64,000 bases of DNA from Eubacterium limosum (GTDB taxonomy: Bacteria; Bacillota; Clostridia; Eubacteriales; Eubacteriaceae). A model generated the notes under the pieces. It was not told where the DNA came from. It made no database searches and saw only the letters and a program-made list of their open reading frames with translations. This document shows positions 38,083-46,647 of this stretch, in pieces; the first letter of the stretch is position 1, and each line of letters begins with the position of its first letter. The stretch lies in NCBI RefSeq assembly GCF_000807675.2, contig NZ_CP019962.1:1550001-1614000 (forward strand), in the 5' to 3' direction. The translations under genes were made by a program, and so were the position numbers.

Positions 38083-38444
38083 TAACGCGTGTATTTTTTA
38101 TTATAGTTGCAGTTGTTTTAATGATGTATATTTATCATAATGTAAAGAAAAATACACTATCACAAGATGAAAGTATTCTTTGGGTAATTGGTGCTGTAAT
38201 TATATTAATATTAAGCATTTGGCCTAATATAATAATTTGGCTTGCAAATATAATAGGGATCGCTTACCCACCGTCATTATTGTTTTTGGTAACATCTGTA
38301 TTTTTAGTTTTATTTCTTTTTAGAAATAGTCAGCAGATTAGTATTCTAAAAGAAAAAAATAAGGAATTGATACAAGATTTGACTTTATTAGAAAAACGTG
38401 TCCGAGATTTAGAAATAAATAAGCGGGATGGTAATAGAAATTGA
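38079..38444 (+). CDS. DUF2304 small membrane protein
   Basis: 121 residues. Three hydrophobic helices (about 3-20, 35-60, 65-85) and a C-terminal charged coiled coil (ISILKEKNKELIQDLTLLEK). The pattern with ESILWVIGAVIILILSIWP matches DUF2304. The streptococcal relative GacJ binds and stimulates its polyprenyl-phosphate sugar synthase partner. It overlaps both neighbours by 4 bases, so the trio is tightly coupled. Confidence 0.83.
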   Translation: MITRVFFIIVAVVLMMYIYHNVKKNTLSQDESILWVIGAVIILILSIWPNIIIWLANIIGIAYPPSLLFLVTSVFLVLFLFRNSQQISILKEKNKELIQDLTLLEKRVRDLEINKRDGNRN

Positions 38445-39217
38445 ATAATCATACATTTGTAATTTGTGCTTACCAAGAATCACCGTATCTTGAAGTGTGC
38501 TTAGAGTCTTTAATGAAACAATCAATCCAAAGTAATATTATAATTGTAACATCTACAGAAAATCAGTTTATTAGAAATATAGCAAAAAAACATAAGATTT
38601 CAATGTTTTCTCATAATAATGGCGGTATAGGGCAAGATTGGAATTTCGGGCTAAAGATGGCAGAAACAAAGTATGTAACATTAGCTCATCAAGATGATGT
38701 CTATGATGAAGAATATTTAGCTTTTGTTATAAATGTTTTTAATAAATATAGTGATGCATTGATAGCTTTTACGGATTATCATGAATTAAGAAATGATCGA
38801 ATTATCTCAGATAATAAAAATTTAAAAATAAAAAGAAAATTATTGTTTCCGTTAAGACTTAGTGGAAAAAACTATTTGTTCAAAAGAGCGGTTTTATCTT
38901 TTGGAAATCCTATATGTTGTCCTTCAGTAACATATAATAAAATGCTTTTAAAAAATTTTTCTTTTGATTTAAATTGGAGTACAAACTTAGACTGGGATGC
39001 TTGGGAGAATTTATCACGAAAAAAGGGAAGGTTTGCTTATATAAACAAACCACTAATGTTACATCGTATTCACAAAGGGAGTGAAACGTCTACTACTATA
39101 ATAAATAATCAACGAGCAGAAGAAGATTTGAAAATGCTCTGTAAATTCTGGCCCTCAGATATAGCCAGATTTATTTTCAAACAATACACTAAAAGTGAAA
39201 AAAGCAATGAAATTTGA
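38441..39217 (+). CDS. GT2 glycosyltransferase
   Basis: 258 residues from a TTG start that overlaps the preceding stop (TTGA). A GT2-A domain with FVICAYQESPYLEVCL, GGIGQDWNFGL and the metal motif in LAHQDDVYDEEYL. C-terminal DLNWSTNLDWDAWENLSRK holds the usual acceptor-side acidic block. Short and without membrane spans. It is the last gene of the plus-strand run. The sugar is unknown. Confidence 0.82.
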   Translation: MNNHTFVICAYQESPYLEVCLESLMKQSIQSNIIIVTSTENQFIRNIAKKHKISMFSHNNGGIGQDWNFGLKMAETKYVTLAHQDDVYDEEYLAFVINVFNKYSDALIAFTDYHELRNDRIISDNKNLKIKRKLLFPLRLSGKNYLFKRAVLSFGNPICCPSVTYNKMLLKNFSFDLNWSTNLDWDAWENLSRKKGRFAYINKPLMLHRIHKGSETSTTIINNQRAEEDLKMLCKFWPSDIARFIFKQYTKSEKSNEI

Positions 39218-39553
39218 TTAAGGGGATTTGTAAAGTTAATTTAAAAAAATTGATGTTATAATTGAGAGTGTTATACTTTGATCTCTGTGACTTGAAATAT
39301 TTTGATTTAATTATTTATAAAAGAACTATAGAAATGTATAGCATTTAACTGCAGATTATTGTATTAAGGTTTTGCTGTATTATTTTAATTTATGTTTAAA
39401 TTTTAATTTGGATAATATGCTATCTAAACATAGTCTTTGAAAGTTCTATCAATTATTTTTTTGCTGTTTTTTATTGGTTGAGGGAGATAATTGCCTTTTT
39501 ATATAGTAAAGTTCTTGTTGCGACAAGTTGTTTATAAAACCAGATATATTAAT
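39218..39553 (+). other. Gene-free AT-rich gap before galE
   Basis: 336 bases, AT-rich, with no ORF carrying a ribosome site and no recognisable RNA or repeat. It may be a remnant of an older gene but nothing can be aligned by eye. Confidence 0.5.
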
Positions 39554-39598
39554 AAAAATTGAAGTGATGACTTTATAATCGTCATCACTTCAATTTTT
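39554..39598. terminator. Bidirectional terminator between convergent genes
   Basis: 18-bp perfect stem (39554-39571 with 39581-39598), A-run on the left, T-run on the right. It separates the GT2 gene and galE, whose stop is 3 bases away. Confidence 0.92.
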
Positions 39599-39600
39599 AG

Positions 39601-40566
39601 TCAACAATTTTTATAAATCCAAGCCGTCTCAATAATCTTCTCAACATCCGTATAAACTGGCATCCATCCAAGCTCTGTCTTTGCTTTTTCGCTGGACGCT
39701 ATTGAGCATGCAATATCCCCATCACGGCGTGGGGATATTTTTGTTGGGATTGGATGGCCCGTAACTTTTCTTGCTGCTTCAATCATTTCCAACACCGAAA
39801 ATCCCTGGCCATTACCCAGATTATAGATTGCACTTTCATTTTTCAATAATTTGTTAATTCCTAAAATGTGTGCATCCACGAGGTCTACGACATGAATAAA
39901 GTCACGGATTCCTGTCCCATCTTTTGTATCATAATCATTGCCGAAAATACCGATAAAATCGCGTTCACCGGAAGCAACTTCTAAAATGATAGGGATTAAA
40001 GCAGTGTTTTTCTTTACATTCTGCCCAATTGGATATTTTTCATGTGCGCCGGCTACATTGAAATAGCGAAAAACACAATAATTTAAGCCATAAGCTTTTC
40101 GACAATCGTCTAAAATTCGTTCTACAAACACTTTTGTTGCACCGTAAGGGCTGATGGGGTCCAGCGGATCCTTTTCTTCAACAGGAACTTTTTCAGTATT
40201 CCCATAAACAGCAGCTGTGGAGGAGAAAATGATGTTTTTCACATTGTTTTCTAACATTGTTTGAAGTAACGAGATAGTACCATAAACATTATTGTCATAA
40301 TATTTAAGAGGATTTTTTTCACTGTCAGCTACAACAATATCTGCTGCAAATTGCATGACAACATCAATTTTTTCTTTTTTGAAAATTTTATCTAAATCTT
40401 TTTTATTTCTTATATCACATTGATAAAATGGGGCTCTTTTATCAACAGCCCATTGATGTCCAGTTGATAGGTTATCAACAACGACTACATCATATTGTTT
40501 ATCCAACAGCTGTACAACAGCGTGGCTACCAATGTAGCCAGCGCCTCCGGAAACTAAAACTTTCAT
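39601..40566 (-). CDS. galE: UDP-glucose 4-epimerase
   Basis: 321 residues, a normal GalE. NAD loop SGGAGYIGSHA at residues 6-16, catalytic Tyr141 and Lys145 (SPYGATK), and the block VFRYFNVAGAH. It interconverts UDP-glucose and UDP-galactose (possibly the GlcNAc/GalNAc pair), providing precursors for wall or exopolysaccharide. It follows the second LCP gene after 30 bases and probably shares its transcript. Confidence 0.95.
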   Translation of the reverse strand: MKVLVSGGAGYIGSHAVVQLLDKQYDVVVVDNLSTGHQWAVDKRAPFYQCDIRNKKDLDKIFKKEKIDVVMQFAADIVVADSEKNPLKYYDNNVYGTISLLQTMLENNVKNIIFSSTAAVYGNTEKVPVEEKDPLDPISPYGATKVFVERILDDCRKAYGLNYCVFRYFNVAGAHEKYPIGQNVKKNTALIPIILEVASGERDFIGIFGNDYDTKDGTGIRDFIHVVDLVDAHILGINKLLKNESAIYNLGNGQGFSVLEMIEAARKVTGHPIPTKISPRRDGDIACSIASSEKAKTELGWMPVYTDVEKIIETAWIYKNC

Positions 40567-40596
40567 TTACACTACTCACTTTCTTAAATTAATTTT

Positions 40597-41835
40597 CTAC
40601 CACACAGACTCAATCTCATCACTAATATCCTGAGCCGTTCCTGATGGCGTATAATCTGTCTCATAAACAAACTGATACCATTCCTTAATATTATCTACCA
40701 GGGTGACAGGGAATACATAAGATACATCGCCAAGCATGCCGGTATCGACATAACCTTCGGCTGGAATTTGTTCTTGATGGATGGCATGATCTTTCATGAA
40801 CATGACATTGCCGGCGTATTTGAGAATCTCTATTTTGCTTAATGAGGTTTCAACATAGGGCATAACTTTTGTTAGCAAACTGTATTGTTCCAATGGGTTT
40901 AAGTCCATTGCCTTAGCCATGACCTGTTCAAAAACCTTTCTCTGACGAAGTGTACGGTCGAAGTCTCCGTTTCCAACGTAGCGGACACGACAGTAGGCCA
41001 GTGCCTGGCTTCCGTCTACAACCTGTGATCCTGTACTTTCAAGGAAAGGAGAGTTTGTTTTCACTTTATCATTGACATCCATCAAATACTGATTAACCCA
41101 ATAAAGCTCATCTTCATTTTCAATATCAATGGTGACGCCGCCAACGGCGTTTACCATTGCAACCATGGCAGTAAAATCAATGGTCACATAATCGGTGATG
41201 GCGGTATCAAAATTCTGGTTGATGGTTTTAAGCGCCAGCTCGGGGCCACCAAAGGAATAGGCGGCGTTGAGCTTGTCGTAGCCGTAATCTTTATTGATGT
41301 ATACGTAGGTATCCCGCATTAATGAAGTTATTTTCAGTTTATTATGTTCGAAATCGGCCGAGGCAATCATCATGGAGTCGGACCGGCTGCCATCCACGTC
41401 GTCACGCCCATCGACACCGAAGATCGCCACATTGACAATGCGGTGGTTCAGAGCCATATTGGCGGCGTTTGAACTGATATTATATTGGGAGACCTTTCCG
41501 GTCAGATCTTTGTTTAAATTGCCAAATTTGATGACAGTAGCGGCATATGCTCCTGCTCCGATCAACAGCACAAGAAGTAAAATTAATGCTTTCTTAAAAA
41601 ATCCTCTTTTTTTTCTGCGTTTTTTGGGTAAAGTATCATTAGAACTGCGTCTTCGTTCATCGATTCTCTGTGGTGGGCGGGATGGACGGGAAGAATTGCT
41701 TCTGGAACCCTGGCTCTGAGATGGCCGGCTGTTTCCAGAACGTCCTGAAGGGCGCGAAGGCGCCTTTTTTGAAGGGGAAGAGGGCCGTTCGCCACTTCTT
41801 CGGTTTCCAATAACGCTTTTGTTTCGTTTTTCCAT
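40597..41835 (-). CDS. LytR-CpsA-Psr (LCP) wall-polymer ligase with basic cytoplasmic tail
   Basis: 412 residues; GAGAGG lies 7 bases before the ATG. The first ~75 residues are Ser/Arg/Pro-rich and basic (RPSGRSGNSRPSQ), ending KKRRKKRGFFKK just before the membrane anchor (ALILLLVLLIGAGAYAATVI, about 83-105). The LCP domain has FGVDGRDDVDGSRSDSMMIA, LMRDTYVYI and RTLRQRKVFEQV. It ends DYTPSGTAQDISDEIESVW. It is a close paralogue of the LCP protein at 14.3-15.4 kb, so the two frame the polysaccharide region. Confidence 0.94.
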   Translation of the reverse strand: MEKRNKSVIGNRRSGERPSSPSKKAPSRPSGRSGNSRPSQSQGSRSNSSRPSRPPQRIDERRRSSNDTLPKKRRKKRGFFKKALILLLVLLIGAGAYAATVIKFGNLNKDLTGKVSQYNISSNAANMALNHRIVNVAIFGVDGRDDVDGSRSDSMMIASADFEHNKLKITSLMRDTYVYINKDYGYDKLNAAYSFGGPELALKTINQNFDTAITDYVTIDFTAMVAMVNAVGGVTIDIENEDELYWVNQYLMDVNDKVKTNSPFLESTGSQVVDGSQALAYCRVRYVGNGDFDRTLRQRKVFEQVMAKAMDLNPLEQYSLLTKVMPYVETSLSKIEILKYAGNVMFMKDHAIHQEQIPAEGYVDTGMLGDVSYVFPVTLVDNIKEWYQFVYETDYTPSGTAQDISDEIESVW

Positions 41836-41886
41836 GGGGACCTCTCAATTGCTAATTAAATATGTTTTTCTCTTTATGACTGTGTT

Positions 41887-41895
41887 ATTATACCA
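41887..41895 (-). promoter_or_regulatory. Extended -10 for the LCP-galE unit
   Basis: TGGTATAAT on the minus strand (TATAAT at 41887-41892), about 52 bases before the LCP start; no clear -35. Confidence 0.45.
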
Positions 41896-41964
41896 TAATG
41901 GAGAAAAATAATAAAATTTCAATGATATTTTTTGACAAAGACATTATACTTTTACTAAGAATTT

Positions 41965-41973
41965 TGTTATAAT
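41965..41973 (+). promoter_or_regulatory. Extended -10 for the divergent coiled-coil gene
   Basis: TGTTATAAT on the plus strand (TATAAT 41968-41973), 76 bases before the next start. A TTGACA lies nearby (41931-41936) but too far for this -10. Confidence 0.4.
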
Positions 41974-42049
41974 AGACTATGAATAAATATTAAACCTTAA
42001 AAAGCAGTGCCGAAAATGGTAATAGAAAGAAAATAGGGAGTGGACTTGT

Positions 42050-42616
42050 ATGGATAAGAATACCCAGGATAGAGGACAATCTTTTGACCGTGTAGAGTCA
42101 CGTATTGAGCTTCTGGAAAAGCAGCTGATGGAAAAAGATGAGGAATTAAAAAAATTACTCAATGTGTCAAAGGACAAGGATGAGAAGATTGCGAAACTGC
42201 AGGAGGGTGTTGATGGAGAAATGAGGGACACGTTCGTGCCGGTGTTTAAGGAATCATCCGAAGAGCAGGAGTGTCCGTGCGGCGATGATGAGCCGGAAAG
42301 TCATATCGACGACAGTGATATGCCCGACGGCTTGAAGAAGCAGATCAAGGTCATTGAAAAACGGGAACAGATGGTCAAGGAAATGCTGGATGTTCTTGAG
42401 GATGCTTTTGATGTGCTGAAACAGAGAAACGAAGCTTTGAACAAAAAAGAAGAGACCCTCAATCGAGAATACCTCAAGCTATTGGAAATTGAATCGATGT
42501 ATAAGGGAACAGACAAGCTTGCAGATTCTTTAGGTTCGGTACTTCCATCCTTTGGTTTGAATGAGCAGAAGGACAAAAATACGGAAGCGGTTACCGAAGA
42601 AAATATTGAGGAGTGA
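42050..42616 (+). CDS. Acidic coiled-coil protein, function unknown
   Basis: 188 residues, soluble, no signal peptide or span. Two coiled-coil segments (about 10-55, RIELLEKQLMEKDEELKKLL; and about 95-150, VLKQRNEALNKKEETLNREY) flank an acidic middle with a small CPCGDDE cluster near residue 75. I do not recognise a family. It ends 4 bases before a membrane protein that also ends in a coiled coil, so the two may bind each other. Divergent from the LCP-galE unit. Confidence 0.75.
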   Translation: MDKNTQDRGQSFDRVESRIELLEKQLMEKDEELKKLLNVSKDKDEKIAKLQEGVDGEMRDTFVPVFKESSEEQECPCGDDEPESHIDDSDMPDGLKKQIKVIEKREQMVKEMLDVLEDAFDVLKQRNEALNKKEETLNREYLKLLEIESMYKGTDKLADSLGSVLPSFGLNEQKDKNTEAVTEENIEE

Positions 42617-42620
42617 AGAT

Positions 42621-44135
42621 ATGGCAGAAAAAAGTGAAAAATTAGGATTACTACTGCTTTTTGATTGTATTGCAGTTATTTTATCAACATACGGTGTTTT
42701 GTTACTCTTTCAGTTTGTAAGCCACGATGTGGATACAAATGTCATGATTGTTTCCTGTTTCTTTGCGGGAATTAAAATTTTGATGATGGGGATTGGCGAT
42801 ATTACAGGTCTGTCGAAAAAATTGGTTATCGCGATTGTGTTTATCGTCGTGGCTGACATTATTGTTTTTGGGATCAATTACTTTATGGCCTTCAGTATAT
42901 CATCAAAATTATTGCTGATCACTGCAGTAGCAGACATTGTGGTTATTCTGATCAGTCACTTAATCTGGGGAAAAGTATTTGGTGTTTCAGGACACAGCGA
43001 AAAAAAGGAACGAAAAGAATGGCTCAGCAATCGTGACGAAGACCAGGACGAAGAAGAATATGATGATATTTTCGAGTCTCTGGTTACAAAAGACGGTAAC
43101 ACAGATGAGATTGACACTGCGGCCGTAAATGCAGGGATTGAAGAGCCCTACGAAGAGGAAGAATCTTTATTTGAGGACGATGAAGAGTTCGAGGATGAAG
43201 AATTTGAAGATTTTGAGGATGAAGAGCTCTTTGAAGAATATGACGAAGACGAAATTGAAGAAGAATACTTTGAAGAAGTTGAGGAATCCATTGAGGAAGC
43301 TGATGAAGAAGAGGATGATGAGGACACCTATCTTGACGAGGAAGCCTTTAAATCTCTTTTGATCAATGACGATGACCTGACGAACCTTGAGCCTGAGGAA
43401 ATCGACAATGATGATGTTGAACAGATAGTTGCAGAGGAAGAGCAGTCTGAAGAAGTCGTTGATGAAGAATCTGAGACAGAAGCAGCAGAAGAAATTGAAG
43501 AAGAGCCAACCGTTGATGAAAAAGCTGCTGAGGATGTTCAGGAAGAAGAGGCAGATGATAATGAGGCCGTTTCAGTGGCCGATCTCTTCGGCGCCGGGGC
43601 AGCTTCTGCTGATCAACTTGACAGCGCGATATCGCCAGAGCAGAAAGAAGATTTTGCCGCCATCGAAGAACGTTTAGGCGCGCTACTTACAGAGATTAAT
43701 TCTTCGACTAAAGGAACTGAAAAGCTTCAGAAAACAGTTAGCGACTTTAAGCAGGAGCTGGACAATTTAACGCCAATTACAACGGATACCGATATTTTGA
43801 AAACAGGTGATGTTATCCGCGATAAGCTTAAAACAATTATTGACAAGCAGTTTATCGTTGATGAGGTTCTGGATGACTTGATCCGCCTGTCTAAACAGAT
43901 CAATAAACGGATTGATGATCTGGATACCATCGAAGCGGATCTTACCCGCCGTAAGGAAATCCTGGATCAGAAGGAGCTCATGTATATGAGCCGTAAACCG
44001 GTTGAATTTGAGGATGTCGAGGTACAGATTTTACCGGATGAGGTACTGCTCGAGAGTGATGATTCTGAAATTATCATTGACCAGGGAGACCTTGAAGCCA
44101 TTAAGCAGTACTTAAAAGAGCATCCTGATTTATAA
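42621..44135 (+). CDS. Membrane protein with long acidic linker and coiled-coil C-terminus, unknown
   Basis: 504 residues from ATG 42621 (GAGGAG upstream; the in-frame upstream codons lie inside the previous gene). Four membrane helices in residues 1-120, then about 200 residues extremely rich in Glu and Asp (e.g. EEEESLFEDDEEFEDEEF), then a helical coiled-coil part (about 355-455, ending RRKEILDQKE), and a last segment with VEVQILPDEVLLESDD. No family recognised. The acidic linker could be a disordered spacer from the membrane to a cytoplasmic partner such as the preceding coiled-coil protein. Confidence 0.75.
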   Translation: MAEKSEKLGLLLLFDCIAVILSTYGVLLLFQFVSHDVDTNVMIVSCFFAGIKILMMGIGDITGLSKKLVIAIVFIVVADIIVFGINYFMAFSISSKLLLITAVADIVVILISHLIWGKVFGVSGHSEKKERKEWLSNRDEDQDEEEYDDIFESLVTKDGNTDEIDTAAVNAGIEEPYEEEESLFEDDEEFEDEEFEDFEDEELFEEYDEDEIEEEYFEEVEESIEEADEEEDDEDTYLDEEAFKSLLINDDDLTNLEPEEIDNDDVEQIVAEEEQSEEVVDEESETEAAEEIEEEPTVDEKAAEDVQEEEADDNEAVSVADLFGAGAASADQLDSAISPEQKEDFAAIEERLGALLTEINSSTKGTEKLQKTVSDFKQELDNLTPITTDTDILKTGDVIRDKLKTIIDKQFIVDEVLDDLIRLSKQINKRIDDLDTIEADLTRRKEILDQKELMYMSRKPVEFEDVEVQILPDEVLLESDDSEIIIDQGDLEAIKQYLKEHPDL

Positions 44136-44143
44136 AATCAAAC

Positions 44144-44176
44144 AAAAGGCTATTGGATTTTTCCAATAGCTTTTTG
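44144..44176 (+). terminator. Rho-independent terminator
   Basis: AAAAGGCTATTGGA pairs with TCCAATAGCTTTTT (one G-T pair), short T loop, T-run after. Confidence 0.88.
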
Positions 44177-44233
44177 TTATGTTTGACGTCGATTTGGGTA
44201 AAAAATTTAAAGAATTTTATACCGAACTTAAGC

Positions 44234-44262
44234 TTGTTTTTTTAGAGTTTAAGCAGTATAAT
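44234..44262 (+). promoter_or_regulatory. Upstream promoter of the amino-acid ABC operon
   Basis: TTGTTT (44234-44239), 17-base spacer, TATAAT (44257-44262). Confidence 0.5.
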
Positions 44263-44295
44263 TATTATTTACCCTGAGTCGGAGATTTTTTTTCG

Positions 44296-44324
44296 TTGCG
44301 TATTTTCTGAAAAAATGATATACT
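44296..44324 (+). promoter_or_regulatory. Proximal promoter of the amino-acid ABC operon
   Basis: TTGCGT (44296-44301), 17-base spacer, TATACT (44319-44324), 37 bases before the start codon. Two promoters in tandem would allow dual control. Confidence 0.5.
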
Positions 44325-44361
44325 TTTAACAATAAGTATCTATAATCCAGGAGGAAAAGAA

Positions 44362-45141
44362 ATGAAGAAACTCAAAATGTTTGGTATTTTGGCATTAGCC
44401 GCAGTAATGACTTTTTCTTTGGCTGCTTGTTCAAGCGGCGGAAGCTCAAGCGGAAGTGACGGGGCAAAAAAATATATCATTGCAACCGATACAACCTTTG
44501 CGCCATTTGAATTTGAAGATGAATCCGGTAACCGTGTAGGTATCGATATGGATTTATTAAAAGCGATTGCTGAAGATCAGGGCTTTGAATATGAGCTGCA
44601 GCCACTTGGCTTTGATGCGGCTGTTACCGCTCTTGAATCAGGACAGGCCGATGGCGTTATCGCTGGTATGAGTATTACCGAAGAACGTCAGAAAAAATAT
44701 GATTTCTCTGATCCTTATTTTGATTCAGGCGTTGGTATGGCTGTAAAATCTGACAATGACACCATTAAATCTTACGATGATTTAAAAGGAAAAAATGTCG
44801 CGGTTAAGAATGGTACTGAAGGCTCTAAGTATGCTGAATCCATTAAAGACCAGTATGGCTTCACCATTACCTCTTTCCCGGAATCTGCAAATATGTATGA
44901 AGATGTTAAATCAGGTAACTCTGTAGCCTGTTTCGAAGATTACCCGGTACTAGGCTATGCAATCGCAAAAGGCCAGCCATTAAAATTAGTTGGTGATTTA
45001 CAGGCTGGTAATTCTTACGGGTTTGCTGTACAGAAGGGTAAGAATGCAGAATTGCTTGAAATGTTCAACACTGGCTTAAAGAACATGAAAGACAATGGTA
45101 AATATCAGGAAATTTTAGATACTTACATCAAAACAAATTAA
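44362..45141 (+). CDS. Polar amino-acid ABC transporter, substrate-binding lipoprotein
   Basis: 259 residues. A lipoprotein signal with lipobox LAAC (Cys22) followed by a Ser/Gly linker, then a SBP_bac_3 domain: TFAPFEFEDESGNRVGIDMD, ALESGQADGVIAGMSITEER and YDFSDPYF. It captures a polar amino acid (glutamine, arginine or cystine class) outside the membrane. GGAGG precedes the ATG. It heads a complete three-gene transporter. Confidence 0.93.
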   Translation: MKKLKMFGILALAAVMTFSLAACSSGGSSSGSDGAKKYIIATDTTFAPFEFEDESGNRVGIDMDLLKAIAEDQGFEYELQPLGFDAAVTALESGQADGVIAGMSITEERQKKYDFSDPYFDSGVGMAVKSDNDTIKSYDDLKGKNVAVKNGTEGSKYAESIKDQYGFTITSFPESANMYEDVKSGNSVACFEDYPVLGYAIAKGQPLKLVGDLQAGNSYGFAVQKGKNAELLEMFNTGLKNMKDNGKYQEILDTYIKTN

Positions 45142-45179
45142 TAATTTAATGGCCTAAAATAATTCCAGGAGGTTTTTGA

Positions 45180-45845
45180 ATGAGTATTTTTGAATTATTT
45201 GCTCAAACCTATCCTCGTTTATTACAAGGTCTTTGGATGACGATCGAACTGACCCTGGTATCGCTGCTGATTGCGGCGGTGCTAGGGCTTCTCTTTGGTT
45301 TGTTATCTGTTTCAAGGACTACTTTTTTACGGGGAATTTCACGTGTATACATTGATATTATCCGTGGTACACCATTAATTGTACAGGTATTTTTTATTTA
45401 TTTTGGGATACCAAGCGCACTGAATATGCGTTTAGATGCCTTTATAGCTGGTGTTATCGCATTGAGCCTGAATGCCGGCGCCTATACCGCGGAAATTGTC
45501 AGAGGCGGGATTCAGTCCATTGACAAAGGGCAGATGGAGGCAGCCAGAAGTCTTGGCCTTCCCTACACTATGGCAATGCGCAGAGTCGTTTTACCTCAGG
45601 CGATCAAAACAATGATCCCGGCGATTGTAAATCAGTGTATTATCACATTAAAGGACAGCTCTTTGGTTTCTGTTATTGGTTTAGCAGAATTAACCCAGAC
45701 TGGACGTTTAATCATTGCCAATAATTTTGAATCCTTAAAAATGTGGATTATCATTGGTGTCATGTATTTTATCCCGATTATGATTCTGTCAAAGGTTTCG
45801 AGTCATATTGAAAGGAAGATGAGCTATGGCAAAAGTAAAAATTAG
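45180..45845 (+). CDS. Polar amino-acid ABC transporter permease (HisM/GlnP type)
   Basis: 221 residues, about five membrane spans. The EAA loop [22 protein letters not shown] and the early motif [15 protein letters not shown] are typical. It forms the pore, probably as a homodimer since only one permease gene is present. Its last 20 bases overlap the ATPase gene. Confidence 0.93.
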   Translation: MSIFELFAQTYPRLLQGLWMTIELTLVSLLIAAVLGLLFGLLSVSRTTFLRGISRVYIDIIRGTPLIVQVFFIYFGIPSALNMRLDAFIAGVIALSLNAGAYTAEIVRGGIQSIDKGQMEAARSLGLPYTMAMRRVVLPQAIKTMIPAIVNQCIITLKDSSLVSVIGLAELTQTGRLIIANNFESLKMWIIIGVMYFIPIMILSKVSSHIERKMSYGKSKN

Positions 45846-46554
45846 TAATCTCAAAAAGAGCTTTGGTGATTTAGAGGTTTTAAAGGACATTAATCTGGAG
45901 GTAGAGGAAGGTGAGGTCATCTGTATTATCGGCCCGTCAGGCTCTGGTAAAAGCACAATGCTGCGCTGCATCAATGCGCTTGAAGAGGCAACCAGTGGTA
46001 CGATCGTGGTGGACGGCAACGAGATAACCGGAAACCATGCAAATATTAACCTCTACCGCCGGAATATCGGAATGGTATTCCAGCAGTTTAACCTTTTCCC
46101 CAATATGTCTGTTTTAAAAAATATTACCTTTGCGCCGGTCGCTTTAAAAATTATGGATAAGGCTAAAGCAGAGGAAGTAGCACAAGGACTTTTAAAAAGG
46201 GTTGATATGGTCGCTAAGGCGGACGCCTATCCAGGGCAGCTCTCCGGTGGACAGCAGCAGCGTGTGGCCATTGCCAGGGCGCTGGCAATGAACCCGGATG
46301 TTATGCTGTTCGATGAACCAACAAGTGCTCTTGACCCGGAAATGGTTGGAGAAGTTCTCAATGTAATGAAACAGCTGGCACACGAAGGGATGACCATGGT
46401 TGTGGTTACCCATGAAATGGGCTTTGCCAGAGAGGTTGCAGACCGTGTTATCTTCATTGATGAAGGTTATATTGTGGAACAGGGACCACCAAGTGAAGTG
46501 TTTGGAAATCCACAGAACGAAAGAACCATTAATTTCTTGAATATGGTCCTGTAA
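45826..46554 (+). CDS. Polar amino-acid ABC transporter ATPase (GlnQ/HisP type)
   Basis: 242 residues. Walker [10 protein letters not shown], signature LSGGQQQR, Walker [15 protein letters not shown], and the H-loop TH in VVTHEMGFA. Energises the transporter with the two preceding genes. The start lies inside the permease gene, so translation is coupled. Confidence 0.95.
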   Translation: MAKVKISNLKKSFGDLEVLKDINLEVEEGEVICIIGPSGSGKSTMLRCINALEEATSGTIVVDGNEITGNHANINLYRRNIGMVFQQFNLFPNMSVLKNITFAPVALKIMDKAKAEEVAQGLLKRVDMVAKADAYPGQLSGGQQQRVAIARALAMNPDVMLFDEPTSALDPEMVGEVLNVMKQLAHEGMTMVVVTHEMGFAREVADRVIFIDEGYIVEQGPPSEVFGNPQNERTINFLNMVL

Positions 46555-46597
46555 AAAGGAACCGTCTTTTAACTGCAAAAGACGGTTCCTTTTTTTG
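46553..46597 (+). terminator. Strong terminator of the amino-acid ABC operon
   Basis: 18-base arms (46553-46570 and 46577-46594), AAAAAGGAACCGTCTTTT against its complement, 6-base loop, seven-T run; it begins within the stop codon of the ATPase gene. Confidence 0.95.
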
Positions 46598-46606
46598 TGC
46601 TGTCAT

Positions 46607-46641
46607 CTGAAAAACGCCCCGTTGTATTACATCGGGGCGTT
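46607..46641 (-). terminator. Terminator of the minus-strand GT2 gene
   Basis: AACGCCCCG (46613-46621) pairs with CGGGGCGTT (46633-46641). Read on the minus strand the stem is followed by TTTTTC. Confidence 0.85.
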
Positions 46642-46647
46642 GATAGT

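Noticed and set aside
43129-43677. Lys-rich ORFs overlapping the acidic linker gene
   Set aside because: They are the GAA/GAT-rich linker read in another frame; the real frame is set by the membrane domain and coiled coil on both sides.
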